A DNA stretch of 64,000 bases. Source: Meghimatium bilineatum. Lineage: Eukaryota > Mollusca > Gastropoda > Stylommatophora > Philomycidae. The translations under genes were made by a program, and so were the position numbers. The stretch lies in NCBI GenBank assembly GCA_034231615.1, contig CM067309.1, forward strand, positions 29,033,860-29,097,859, in the 5' to 3' direction. The notes under the pieces were generated by a model, which saw nothing but the letters and a program-made list of their open reading frames with translations, was not told the DNA's origin and searched no databases. This document shows, in pieces, positions 54,968 through 64,000 of the stretch (positions are counted from its first letter, which is position 1; each line of letters starts with the position of its first letter).

Positions 54968-55104
54968 TGCGGCTGTCAATCTGAAACATATTGATTTCAG
55001 AATAGTTTTTTGATCACTTACTAATGGGATGCGCATCTGCGGCTGTCAATCTGAAACATATTGATTTCAGAATAGTTTTTTGATCACTTACTAATGGGAT
55101 GCGC
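54968..55104. repeat. Exact 70-bp tandem duplication
   Basis: Unit 54968-55037 is repeated from 55038 to 55104 with no mismatch (TGCGGCTGTCAATCTGAAAC...). Confidence 0.95.
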
Positions 55105-55109
55105 GGGTA

Positions 55110-55900
55110 ACTTATTCATTGCCCCTCCCCATTTCTCATACCGCCTTAGTTGTCTCTTCAAGTCACGTTATTGCTACTGTTTGTTTCCCATTTGGACAAA
55201 GCTATACACTAGTAATATCGACACTGTCTCGAAAAATGGTGTACACTCTTCAACCGTGTATTTATGAACGGTATAAGGTCCGTATTTTCCGTTTACCAGC
55301 AGCATACTTAGAAATAGCTAGATCAGTATATCGATTACCTTCTTTCGCTGTCCAGATCTGATACCAATTTCGAATATGTTGACGTATGGCTAATTAATTT
55401 TTAAATATAATTGAAAATCAAACCTGGTCCACTGATCTTATAAATCATTTTCTCTAACCACAGAGCTACCATGGCTCAGTCTATTCACGCAATTAAATTA
55501 TAAAAATAAAGTCAACCCCTCAATTTGATTCCATGCATACTGCGTACCAAACAAAAAGTTGGACCGTAAACAAATGGCTAGCGGTAGCGATGAAAATCTA
55601 ACCAGAAACAAATGGCTGGCATGAACGATAACAAAAAATCGAACCTCAATAAAACAATAGGGAACCCTCGCGTAATTTAGCGCTCGATAGCCCACACCTG
55701 ATCTATTGTCGTGAAGGTCTTGTTTGGTCTTTGACTTGATCACTCCGATACTTGTAAAAGGCAGCAGTAGAGTGCTAGCTATTTAGTGATTTATTTCTCC
55801 TACCTGAGAGCTGCTTTGTTATCGCTATATCTATAACTGTTTTTTTACACTCATTCCCAGCGTTCATTAGCTAGAGAGTAATACATTTTATATGTTCAGG
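55110..55900. other. Unassigned spacer with a tRNA-like fragment
   Basis: At 55425-55485 the minus strand reads GTAGCTCTGTGGTTAGAGAA (A-box-like) and GACCAGGTTTGATTTTC (B-box-like), a possible SINE head. Nothing else was recognised. Confidence 0.4.
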
Positions 55901-55933
55901 TAAAACAAATAGCATATGTTCAATAAGTTAGAC

Positions 55934-55990
55934 AATTTCAGAATGTACAATTTCAGAATGTACAATTTCAGAATGTACAATTTCAGAATT
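55934..55990. repeat. 15-bp tandem repeat
   Basis: AATTTCAGAATGTAC repeated four times, the last partial. Confidence 0.92.
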
Positions 55991-56139
55991 TGGGCTTTTC
56001 TTACCGTTCTTTGCAATCAATTTCTGCTATAGGAATCTGTACAATTTTGCAATTGACTTTTTTCTACCTCATTACAATGGTACATACATTTTTATATGTT
56101 TCTTTCTTACTTCAGCCACTTGTATATTAGTACTGATCT

Positions 56140-56648
56140 ATGTATTTTAGTACTGATTCTATGTATGTTAGTACTGTTCTATGTAGGTTAGTACTGTTCT
56201 ATGTATGTTAGTACTGGTTCTATATATGTTAGTACCGGTTGTATGTATGTTAGTACTGATTCTATGTATGTTAGTACTGGTTCTATGTATGTTAGTACTG
56301 GTTGTATGTATGTTAGTACCGGTTCTGTGTATGTTACTACTGGTCTATGTATGTTAGTACTGATTCTATGTATGTTAGTACTGGTTGTATGTATGTTAAT
56401 ACTGGTTGTATGTATGTTAGTACTGGTTCCATGTATGTTAGTACTGGTTCTATGTATGTTAGTACTGGTTCTATGTATGCTAGTACTGGTTCTATGTATG
56501 TTAGTACTGGTTCTGTGTATGTTAGTACTGGTTCTATGTATGTTAGTACTGGTTGTATGTATGTTAGTACTGGTTCTATGTATGTTAGTACTGATTTTAT
56601 GTATGTTAGTACTGGTTCTGTGTATGTTAGTACTGGTTCTATGTATGT
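56140..56648. repeat. 21-bp minisatellite
   Basis: About 24 units of TATGTATGTTAGTACTGGTT + C. Seven codons per unit keep frames such as MYVSTGS open on both strands; these are artefacts. Confidence 0.95.
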
Positions 56649-56655
56649 CATTATC

Positions 56656-56738
56656 CACGACACGGTAGAAATTACCTACGACACGGTAGAAATTACCCAC
56701 GACGCGATAGAAATTACCTACGACACGGTAGAAATGAA
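56656..56738. repeat. Second 21-bp tandem repeat
   Basis: Four units of GACACGGTAGAAATTACCTA + C. Same period as the array just before it, but a different sequence. Confidence 0.93.
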
Positions 56739-56929
56739 ACTTGTTAAATCGAATTCTCTCCCCCCCCCCCAACTTTTCCATTTACTGAACAGTCCTTATT
56801 GATTTCTTATTTTACATAACGATTTTACACCGTCTATATTTAATATTGATTACGCAACATTCAGAAAGTAACACACGGCCGAAAAAAGCTAACTTCCATC
56901 TTAATACGGTGTTTTACCTCCAACCTTCT

Positions 56930-57095
56930 TGAACGTTGATTTTACTTAGCACGTCTCTGTTGGTCTTTCCTGATGTCCAAGGTATTTTCAACACATCCAT
57001 AAGGAAATTATTGGTACAATACTCTTGTAGTTTGCCGTTGCTTTCAGGGGCAACATCCGGTTATATATGACCGTATAAGAGAACGTTCTGTTGCC
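56930..57095 (-). mobile_element. LINE thumb-region fragment (candidate)
   Basis: The minus strand reads MDVLKIPWTSGKTNRDVLSK, close to the RISWTxRxTNxEVL motif of RTE-like LINEs. It is short and has no other supporting motif. Confidence 0.5.
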
Positions 57096-57109
57096 ATCTC
57101 GGACGGAAA

Positions 57110-57785
57110 TTATACATTATACCTGCAGACAAATCTCATAGTGTAACACAACAAGAAAATCTTGCATATATCATTCACAGTCAATAGTAGATACAGATAT
57201 AACACGTGCTGGAGCCTAGCAAAGCCTTCAACGTATCCGCCATAGAAATGAATATTCACGGCCCCATTATTCACATGACAAGCAGGATTTTTCACATCAC
57301 ACAAGCAGGACTTTTCTCACCCCACAAGCAGAAGTTTCAAATCGCACACCTCAGACATTTCAAATAACACACATAACGTCTTTGCACAGGTTTACGTCTA
57401 TTTTCATCATTGTCAAAAGTTTACTAGTGTTTAGTCTCTGAAGTTTGGCACTGTTCTGGCACATATCTTTATGAATGTCATAACATAAGATACGAGAATT
57501 ACATTGTGCAGAAGTGTCATATATTTTGGCACTCGATAACTATCTCCGTTAAGACGTATGTTTGTAAAATATTCGTACATTAGATGGTCGACAAGATTTA
57601 AGAAAACGGAAATGACGTCCACGACAGATGTGCCTTTATTTCATACATTTTTTGTATTTCACTGACATTTCTTCAAATAAAGAGCTGACGTATTATGCAG
57701 AAAATAAGCTCTGAGATTAACATCAAACACAGATATCAGGGTTCACAAAAAAGGTTCAAAAGTCGTAGAGGATTGACTTCAATGT
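57110..57785. other. Unassigned spacer
   Basis: CACACAAGCAG-type short repeats occur near 57298-57370. No coding signal was recognised. Confidence 0.45.
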
Positions 57786-57789
57786 ACTC

Positions 57790-57955
57790 GGTTTCCCATA
57801 CGTACTCCGTCACTTTCAACGAAGCGGCACGCCGCCTGCCGAGTGTACCACTCATAGCACTAACTCCGTATCTTCAAGTGATACTCCACAGGGATCTCAA
57901 AGAAATCCACCTTGTAAGGCGAACAGCGTAACCACTACGCAAGGGATATCCCCGA
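57790..57955 (-). repeat. tRNA-derived SINE family C, copy 3
   Basis: The minus strand starts CCCTTGCGTAGTGGTTACGC (A box) and ends GCTATGAGTGGTACACTCGG + CAGGC, as in the copy at 50545-50760. Confidence 0.78.
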
Positions 57956-57967
57956 CATATATCAGGA

Positions 57968-58060
57968 TTAACGGTGTTGTGTCGCTTGACCTAGTGATTC
58001 ATCAATTATGCTTGGGCTCAAGAGATTGCGGGTTCGATCCCGAGTCGTGGTGTATTGTGT
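57968..58060 (+). repeat. tRNA-like SINE head, second type
   Basis: CTTGACCTAGTGATTCATC is A-box-like and GCGGGTTCGATCCCGAG an excellent B box, 45 bp apart. The acceptor and anticodon stems do not form, so it is not a tRNA gene. It lies 13 bp from the family C copy. Confidence 0.55.
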
Positions 58061-58221
58061 TTTTATATTAAAATATGCACTGGAAGCTATGAAGTGCTTG
58101 TTATGACTGGGTTTTTTTTTACGTGAAAGTAAAATACAACGTATAACTTTGTGAAAAAAAGTAGAATGTGGCAGCTCAACGGAGACTTCCTAGAAAGAAA
58201 CAGGACAATCACAATCCTTCC

Positions 58222-58376
58222 AAAATGATCAAACTATGCGTTGTATTCGAGGGGCTTTTGCAGCCACAAATGGGCTTATAGACGTGGATGAACGCATAAT
58301 CAATCAAATAACTTTAATTTAAATTCATAAAGTGGATGTAACAAATGGCTGTCATTACTTGTGATGAACAATCACT
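58222..58376 (+). mobile_element. LINE family X, decayed 3' end
   Basis: AAAGTGGATGTAACAAATGG and ATTACTTGTGATGAACAA match the 3' UTR at 1007-1052. Upstream, GLIDVDERIINQI-coding sequence stands where family X has GLISHLRTHNQG. Confidence 0.75.
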
Positions 58377-58379
58377 TTA

Positions 58380-58940
58380 AACAAAAAATACTTGTGAAAC
58401 GGTGTGCTGCTATGCTGAGAGGAACGTAATAAATATAGGAAAACCTGAGTTCAGTGAAGTCATGACTCTACGCTTTTTAGCACTTTGATGGTGAAGTATA
58501 CATAAACATTACCAATGGATAATTTTAAGTGTCCTGTAACTCAGTAATCCAAATACTTCTCTAGATATCGGTCCAACAAAATACTTGCACATATTCTCCA
58601 TCACTTCGACAAATCCAACTTACCATTTGCAAATTATACACAAAGTAACCAATGAAAAACTGTAATAAATGGCATAAGGTACGATGAATGACGCTATGTG
58701 CCGCTAGTTGTAAGGATTTAAGGACTTATACTCGTGTGTGTAAGTGTGCGCCCGCCCGCATGTGCGCGTGTGTGTGTGTGTGTATATAGAGAGAGATGGT
58801 GAGAGAGAAAGAAATAAAGAGAGCAAGGAGGAAAGAGTGAGAACAACAATAAGTTAATGGTTACTGAAGATCTCGCAACCCTAACTAGTGTGAGCAAGTT
58901 CGAGATTTGACTCTGAAGGAAGTCGTTGATTTCACGTTCA
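58380..58940. other. Spacer with a GT/GC-rich alternating run
   Basis: GCGCGTGTGTGTGTGTGTGT (about 58764-58783) is alternating purine-pyrimidine, followed by GAGAGA. No genes were recognised. Confidence 0.6.
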
Positions 58941-58947
58941 CGATCGT

Positions 58948-59060
58948 ACAATTGAGACCAACAATGATTAAAATGTGTTCAGTATATGTGAGACCAACAA
59001 TGATTAAAATGTGTTCAGTATATTTGAGACCAACAATGATTAAAATGTGTTCAGTGTATG
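58948..59060. repeat. 36-bp tandem repeat, three units
   Basis: GAGACCAACAATGATTAAAA + TGTGTTCAGTATATGT three times. Confidence 0.95.
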
Positions 59061-59119
59061 TTTCTACCGTATCTATATGTATTGTCTCATCTGTAAAGAA
59101 GGGGAGAACATGGTGTTGA

Positions 59120-59900
59120 CGTGTACATCTCAGAGTTATTACAGAGATCGAATTCCTGCTACTGTGACGACAGGCCTTTTTGACGAACTTTCTCATAAAT
59201 CTCTGTTTATTACACAAAATATAGCGTTCATGATGGATTCCAGGACACAGAGCCGAAACTAGGGTATTATGGCGCTATGGGCAAGCTCTAGCTCTAATAT
59301 AAATGACATTAATTTTGGTTGTGGTACCTTGGGAATTGCTATTAGCGTCCCATCCGGAGTTATGACCTGGTCGATTCTGCCTGAAAACAAGAACATTTAT
59401 GATTCGTGATTAGACTGACCAGCACTTAATGGTCGAAGATTGATTGTGGTGTTTTGTAGACAGGAAGCTGTCTTCGTATTTTAGCTGAATAAAATCATGA
59501 AAATACAGTGTCCAGCCAAGGAAACTGGTAGATCTGCAATGTACCAATCCCAACACCGCTTCTTTCGTGGTTGCAGTCAAACTTGTCCCTACGTACTCTG
59601 CCAGAAATATTTATTTTTGATGTCACTAGGAGATAATTACCTCCTGCACAGAAAATGCATCTATTTTTGTGTTCATGAATTGATCTTTGATTGTGTATCA
59701 CTTGAGAAAACTTGAGAGTTCACTTTGATTTTTCTGTTACTGTTTCTGAGAATTATCTTTCTGTTTGCGTATAGCATTTGTCTAATAGCTCCAGCAATGA
59801 TTCATATTTCTCATCAGATCATGAAATTCAGAGCTTTAGTGGATGCAAGGTCCATACGGATGCGAAATGACATGACTAGACTGTTTCTACCAACACTATG
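59120..59900. other. Unassigned spacer with one hAT-like end
   Basis: CAGAGCCGAAACTAGGG at 59248 resembles a hAT terminal repeat and the left end at 38956, but no matching second end was found within reach. Confidence 0.35.
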
Positions 59901-59904
59901 TCGC

Positions 59905-60182
59905 CCATGCGTTTCCAGGGTCCCAGAGGGAAGCAATGAATAACAACACTGTTTACCTTTATGCATATCGTAAGAGGCGACTAAGGAGGTTATGGGGTTG
60001 AATTGACTTCCATCCCATATAAGGTCAAAGTGATGCAATCCCATGCTGAAGTCGGATGTGTCAGACCGAAAGGCGCATATATCGCAAAAATGCCGTAGAA
60101 TATGACACAACGCTTTCTGTTCTCCGGACCACATCCTGCTAATCTGCAGGAGTTTTTTTATAACGAATTCAGAAGAAGAATA
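59905..60182 (+). repeat. Family A repeat, near-complete copy
   Basis: Starts CGCCCATGCG and ends TTCAGAAGAAGAA. Diverged a little more than 49440-49723, with small changes near GAGTTTTTTTATAACG. No clear TSD. Confidence 0.88.
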
Positions 60183-60289
60183 GTATATTAGCTGTGCTAA
60201 TGCACAGTGTACACAAATGACACAACGATTTTTCTACCATGATTACGTTACGCTGTGCTTTAGTAGTTAGCATTGTTTGAAACGCATAT

Positions 60290-60455
60290 TAAAGGCATGG
60301 ACAGACAACATCAAGGAATGCACAGGGCAAGATATTTCCACACTCATCCGTATCGCTGAGGATAGAATTAGCTGGAGGACTCTGTGTGCTGAGGCATTTA
60401 ATGTGGTACCTCTACGACCCTGAAGGGTTACGGGTTTATTGATTGATTGCGTGCT
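60290..60455 (+). mobile_element. LINE family U 3' end, (ATTG)n tail
   Basis: The plus strand reads AWTDNIKECTGQDISTLIRI and AEDRISWRTLCAEAFNVVPL + RP-stop, then TTATTGATTGATTG. It is the same 3' end as the nested copy at 11489-11834. Confidence 0.85.
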
Positions 60456-60537
60456 GATGAAAGTTGGAGTTGTCTTGATCATAAATAAAACTCTCGAGCC
60501 ACCCTATTCCTCAAATGGCACAAAGTATATAAGTATA

Positions 60538-60965
60538 CAATCAATCAATCAAGTGCCATGCCGAATGGCGTAGGCGATCATGTTTCTCCACGACTCTCTG
60601 TATCTTGTGTTATCAATAAGCTCGGTTGGTGAGCTTCTACCGTGCCACGATACAAGTCCATCTAGTATCTTTTCTCTTTGCTTTCCTCTATCTCTTCTCA
60701 TCTTGATTTTTCCATTGGTTATTAAGTGTTCAAGCTGTGTTCTTCTTAGCACATCCCTAGAAACCTTGACTGTCTGCCCCTAATGTTTGATATGATTGAT
60801 CTTTTTACGCCAGCATTAATGAGATCCACTACATTAGTTTTCTTGGCTGTCCATGGTATTTTCATCATTCTTCTCAAGAAACCACATTTCTGTAGCTTCT
60901 AATTCTCTTTGAATTTTTTGTTTACAGTCCATGCTTCACATCCATACAAAAGAATTAAAGCAAAT
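60538..60965 (-). mobile_element. LINE family V 3' end, (TTGA)n tail
   Basis: The minus strand reads RRTQLEHLITNGKIKMRRDR, GKQREKILDGLVSWHGRSSP and RESWRNMIAYAIRHGT-stop. Further upstream, across shifts, it reads MKIPWTAKKTNVVDLI near 60820-60870. The tail ACAATCAATCAATCAAG faces the tail of family U 80 bp away. Confidence 0.87.
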
Positions 60966-61039
60966 ATATAAGTATACACTTGGTCGTAATTTCCGCTGAT
61001 AGAAACAAAGAGACCGACTTGTCTTGTCCTATCTATGTG

Positions 61040-61295
61040 TGCAGCTAGGCGTCATGGGGTGCCCAAACTTCTGTCTGTTGCTAAATGTCATGCCGCTGCG
61101 ATAGTGCAGTCTTGGTGGTCTAGCATTCTCTGATGTCATCCATCCATCTACGGCTGAGTATTCCCCTGTTTCTCTTTTCAGATGACCATCTATTAAAGGC
61201 TATCAATGGAATGCGACCCGGTTCCATTCTGATCAAGTTGCCGAACCTTTGGATTTTTGTTTGTTGTTTGAATTTCACATGTTTACTTAGCTACA
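61040..61295 (-). mobile_element. LINE C-terminal remnant
   Basis: The minus strand reads RFGNLIRMEPGRIPLIAFNR, WSSEKRNRGILSRRWMDDIR, then decays. This is the GHVxRM...P...RWxDDI tail of an RTE-like LINE. Confidence 0.75.
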
Positions 61296-61299
61296 AGTA

Positions 61300-61928
61300 T
61301 GGAATTTAATTTCAATGAATTTCTAGTTTCGTGCTTGCAATGCGTGCAGGAAGACACCGTATAGTGTCTAACATAAAACATATGTATAATTTCTTGTACT
61401 TAGTCTTTGATGTCTTCTATCCTGCTTTCATCCAACGTCGATTCTACGAGCCAATATTTGCTTTCAGGTATGACTACCATATTATAAATGCTTATTATTC
61501 TTTACGCTGGTCATGTGTGTTCCATTGAAATGTCTGTCTAACAATATTAAGGTTGTGCTCTCTACCGTGTAGCAATCACCACTGACTTTCTGATGTTCTG
61601 TAATGTCTGTTGTTGTTAGTGTGATGTACGATGGTATCCAAGCGTACTGTCAGCCTTGTACAATTTAGGTTTTGTGTAGAAGTAATGAAATATAATTTTA
61701 GGTTCTCGTTTGTGATATTGTGGTATGTCTAGGCAAAATGAAATGGAAATGTTGTTCCTTATTGTGCGTGCTGTTGGGACTTGTTTAGACGAAATGTAAG
61801 CGATTGATTCATATCTGTGTTGTTGGGATGTCTTTAGACGAAATGTAAAAGGTTAGGTTTGTCGTTGGAATGTGTTTAAACGAAATGACAAAGTTAGGTT
61901 CCCATCTATGCATCTGGAATTTGTATTT
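61300..61928. other. Spacer with diverged ~70-bp tandem units
   Basis: TTTAGACGAAATGTAA and relatives occur near 61784, 61833 and 61876 at a loose ~50-70-bp spacing. A 65-codon frame at 61331-61528 is unrecognised. Confidence 0.5.
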
Positions 61929-61990
61929 ATTCCGTTCTCTGGACTACACCATGCTAATTGTCATGAGTTTGAGAATGAACGCACAAAAAT
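61929..61990 (+). repeat. Family A repeat, 3' fragment
   Basis: ATTCCGTTCTCTGGACTACA + CCATGCTAAT and GAGTTTGAGAATGAACGCAC match the last 60 bp of family A. Confidence 0.8.
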
Positions 61991-61998
61991 AAAATAAG

Positions 61999-62117
61999 AT
62001 GTATGTAAAGATTTATGTAAATAGGTATGTAAAGATGTATGTAAATAGGTATGTAAAGATTTATGTAAAGATGTATGTAAAGATTTATGTAAATAGGTAT
62101 GTAAAGATGTATGTAAT
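61999..62117. repeat. 12-bp tandem repeat
   Basis: TATGTAAAGATT and TATGTAAATAGG units alternate. Confidence 0.93.
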
Positions 62118-62119
62118 GT

Positions 62120-63440
62120 GAAACGTAATTACATTTTATTGCCTTTTTTTCTGGACGAGATAAGGTTAAGATAATATGGTCATTCCTTGTTCAAACCAGC
62201 AAGTGTCAGGGTTCACCATAAACTGATAAATTTGGACGAGATCCACTGAAAGATAACCATCAATAGATCTGCCGGGTGTGTACCGAAATGAAATCTACAA
62301 TTCCAGGCTTGGAGATGACAAACATGTCTGCATAACCCCCCCCCCCCCTTAATTATGGAGATTTCCTTTAGAAAACAGAACATATCTGTAGTACAGTGAC
62401 GGGGAAAATCCGTCCAACCAAGTCATTCTTTTCTGACCCTCGAGGCTAATATTAAAGTAATATATGCGCTGGTCCCAGAATGGTGCTCTCAGATCGGTGG
62501 TCTTAGAGCGGTGCTATCAAAACGCTGGTCTCAGAGCTCAAAAATGAATATTTAAACCTCCAAAGGACATATCACAGAAAGAAGCTCAACACTACATTGA
62601 ACGGTTGCCCCTTCCCATTAAGTACTAGGAAACAAGTAAACACTGGTGATACCCTCCTCCCCCAAGAAAGATCATAAAAAATTCTGTTAAATGAAATTAA
62701 GCTTTCTATTTTGTTTAACTAAAATAAACCAGGTTTTACCTGTTAACACTGTACACGATGAAATAGGACTAGCAACTAGAAGCTGAAATAGGACTAGCAA
62801 CACTGCCAACTAGAAGCACCTATTCTCATTAACCTCTAACATGAATTATTCTAGCATCAGCCCACGCCTGTAATGCAAACCAACTGTATGGAAAGTTCAT
62901 CATCCTGGAATGTTTATCTATTTATTATTAGATAGAATCCCTGAAAGTTCTGTGAAAAAGTAACAATTTTCCATACCACAAACATTTTGTGGAATATTGA
63001 TATCTAGTAGTTTCATACACCGGTTTACAAACTTAATGTTACACAAACTATTTAAAAACTATAGTATATTGTTATTTTGATGTTAACTGTAGCACAATAT
63101 TGACAGATTATTTTGATCCTGAAAATGATTGTTATAATCACCTAGCAATGAAACAGGAGTTAATTCACACACATTAAAGTTATACAAATCTCCGTGCAAC
63201 GAAATAAGCAAGGTCAACCTCCAATGTTAGATCCATATGAGATATGTATGTTACAATTCCATGCTTGATATGTTTATGTAGAAGTGATGTTTACATATGT
63301 TTATGTTTACTCGCAGATCATCTCAATCATTATCTTTCAGAATCTAGAGTTATGTTAGATTTTTATGTGTATCTTTCTTCTTTTGTGCTTGCTACTTTCA
63401 GAAAATTTGTTGTCGTAATGACGTGAGCCGCCACAAGCTG
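62120..63440. other. Unassigned spacer
   Basis: Holds a C run at about 62336-62348 and a short duplication (AAATAGGACTAGCAAC) near 62762-62803. No coding or mobile signal was recognised. Confidence 0.5.
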
Positions 63441-63446
63441 TTGATC

Positions 63447-64000
63447 ATCATCATCAGGTGCCATGCCGGGTGGCGTAGGCAGTCATGACTCTCCACAGCT
63501 CTCTCTCTCTCTCTGGTGCCTTCAATCTTGCCTGTTGTGATTATGTTCTCTAAACCTGCCTGTCTCATGAAGTAGCCAAAAAAAAGAAGATTGCCTTTTT
63601 CGTATATTGTTGATTAAGGTCCGTTTCGCATTTAACTCTTTCAACACCTCTACATTAGTTTGTATGGCATTCCATGGTATTATCAGCATTTTTCTGTAGA
63701 ACCACATCTCTGTTGCCTCTAATTTCCCACATTCTTGTTTGTTTATTGTCCAAGACTCGCACCCATATGTTAGTATAGGAGTTGTATAGCACTGCTGAAC
63801 TCTCTTTCTCACCTCTAATGACAAGGTCTTATTACACATTATATTTTTCAATTTTCCGACTGTTGGTTTTGCCTGTCCTATTCTGCATCTTATTTCTGTT
63901 GAACTTCTTCCATCTGCTGTAATCATTGTACCTAGATATTTGAATTGGTGGACCTGTTTTAATACTATATCATTCACTATGATCTTGCAAGGTGTGTTAT
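63447..64000 (-). mobile_element. LINE family W, 3' end running off the window
   Basis: The minus frame 63977-63522 reads LKQVHQFKYLGTMITADGRS, RIGQAKPTVGKLKNIM, PILTYGCESWTINKQECGKL, EATEMWFYRKMLIIPWNA and LKELNAKRTLINNIRKRQSS. These are the RT thumb to C-terminal motifs of an RTE-like LINE. Compared with 32284-32697 it has lost about 90 bp inside the CTCTCT run near 63500. The tail is again GATCATCATCATCAGG. The RT palm would lie beyond the window. Confidence 0.9.

Noticed and set aside
57968-58060. tRNA gene
   Set aside because: Only A-box-like and B-box-like segments are present; acceptor and anticodon arms do not pair, fitting a SINE head.
59248-59290. Complete hAT-like element
   Set aside because: One plausible end only; no inverted partner or 8-bp duplication was found.

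Overview
This window looks like intergenic or intronic DNA from an animal, most likely a lophotrochozoan invertebrate and perhaps a gastropod mollusc. The reasons are low GC content, many 5'-truncated RTE-like LINE fragments, tRNA-derived and other short interspersed repeats, Penelope-like motifs, a DD82E-type transposase and abundant minisatellites. The mollusc assignment rests on general resemblance and is tentative. No complete host gene, tRNA, rRNA, CRISPR array or bacterial operon was recognised. No LTR retroelement or other virus-like element was recognised either. The only host-gene hint is a possible first exon ending ATG|gtaagt near 51525.

Layout. 0-7.4 kb: microsatellites, LINE 3' ends, a 1.4 kb purine-rich tract split by a short insertion, and an 18/21-bp minisatellite. 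7.4-10.9 kb: a tRNA-like SINE and a 25-bp array. 10.9-16.9 kb: three LINE bodies (RT motifs YVDD and YADD), two carrying later insertions with target-site duplications (TSDs). 19.1-22.5 kb: a nearly intact DD82E-like Tc1/mariner-superfamily transposase and two decayed relatives; a fourth fragment lies near 48.5 kb. 22.5-25 kb: a LINE interrupted by two other repeats. 26.3-27.7 kb: a 12-bp CTAACT-type satellite. 28-33 kb: LINE remnants, an RNase H domain, a 55-bp-arm inverted repeat, a full-length family A repeat and two 39-bp arrays. 33-40.8 kb: a mariner remnant, hairpins, 35-, 22- and 47-bp arrays, a short hAT-like element with 8-bp TSDs, and a family A copy whose inside has expanded into a 30-bp array. 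41-50 kb: many family A copies, one nested in another. 50-64 kb: tRNA-like SINEs, 28-, 69- and 21-bp arrays and further LINE 3' ends, the last running off the window end.

Functionally this is a nested transposon landscape. 'Family A' is a roughly 285-290 bp interspersed repeat with a (GAA)n tail. Two copies have clean 11-12 bp TSDs. Two others gave rise to minisatellites from different internal segments (31.4 kb and 40.0-40.6 kb). This link between one short repeat and tandem-array birth is the most interesting structure seen. Most long open frames here come from low-complexity arrays whose unit is a multiple of three, and are not genes.
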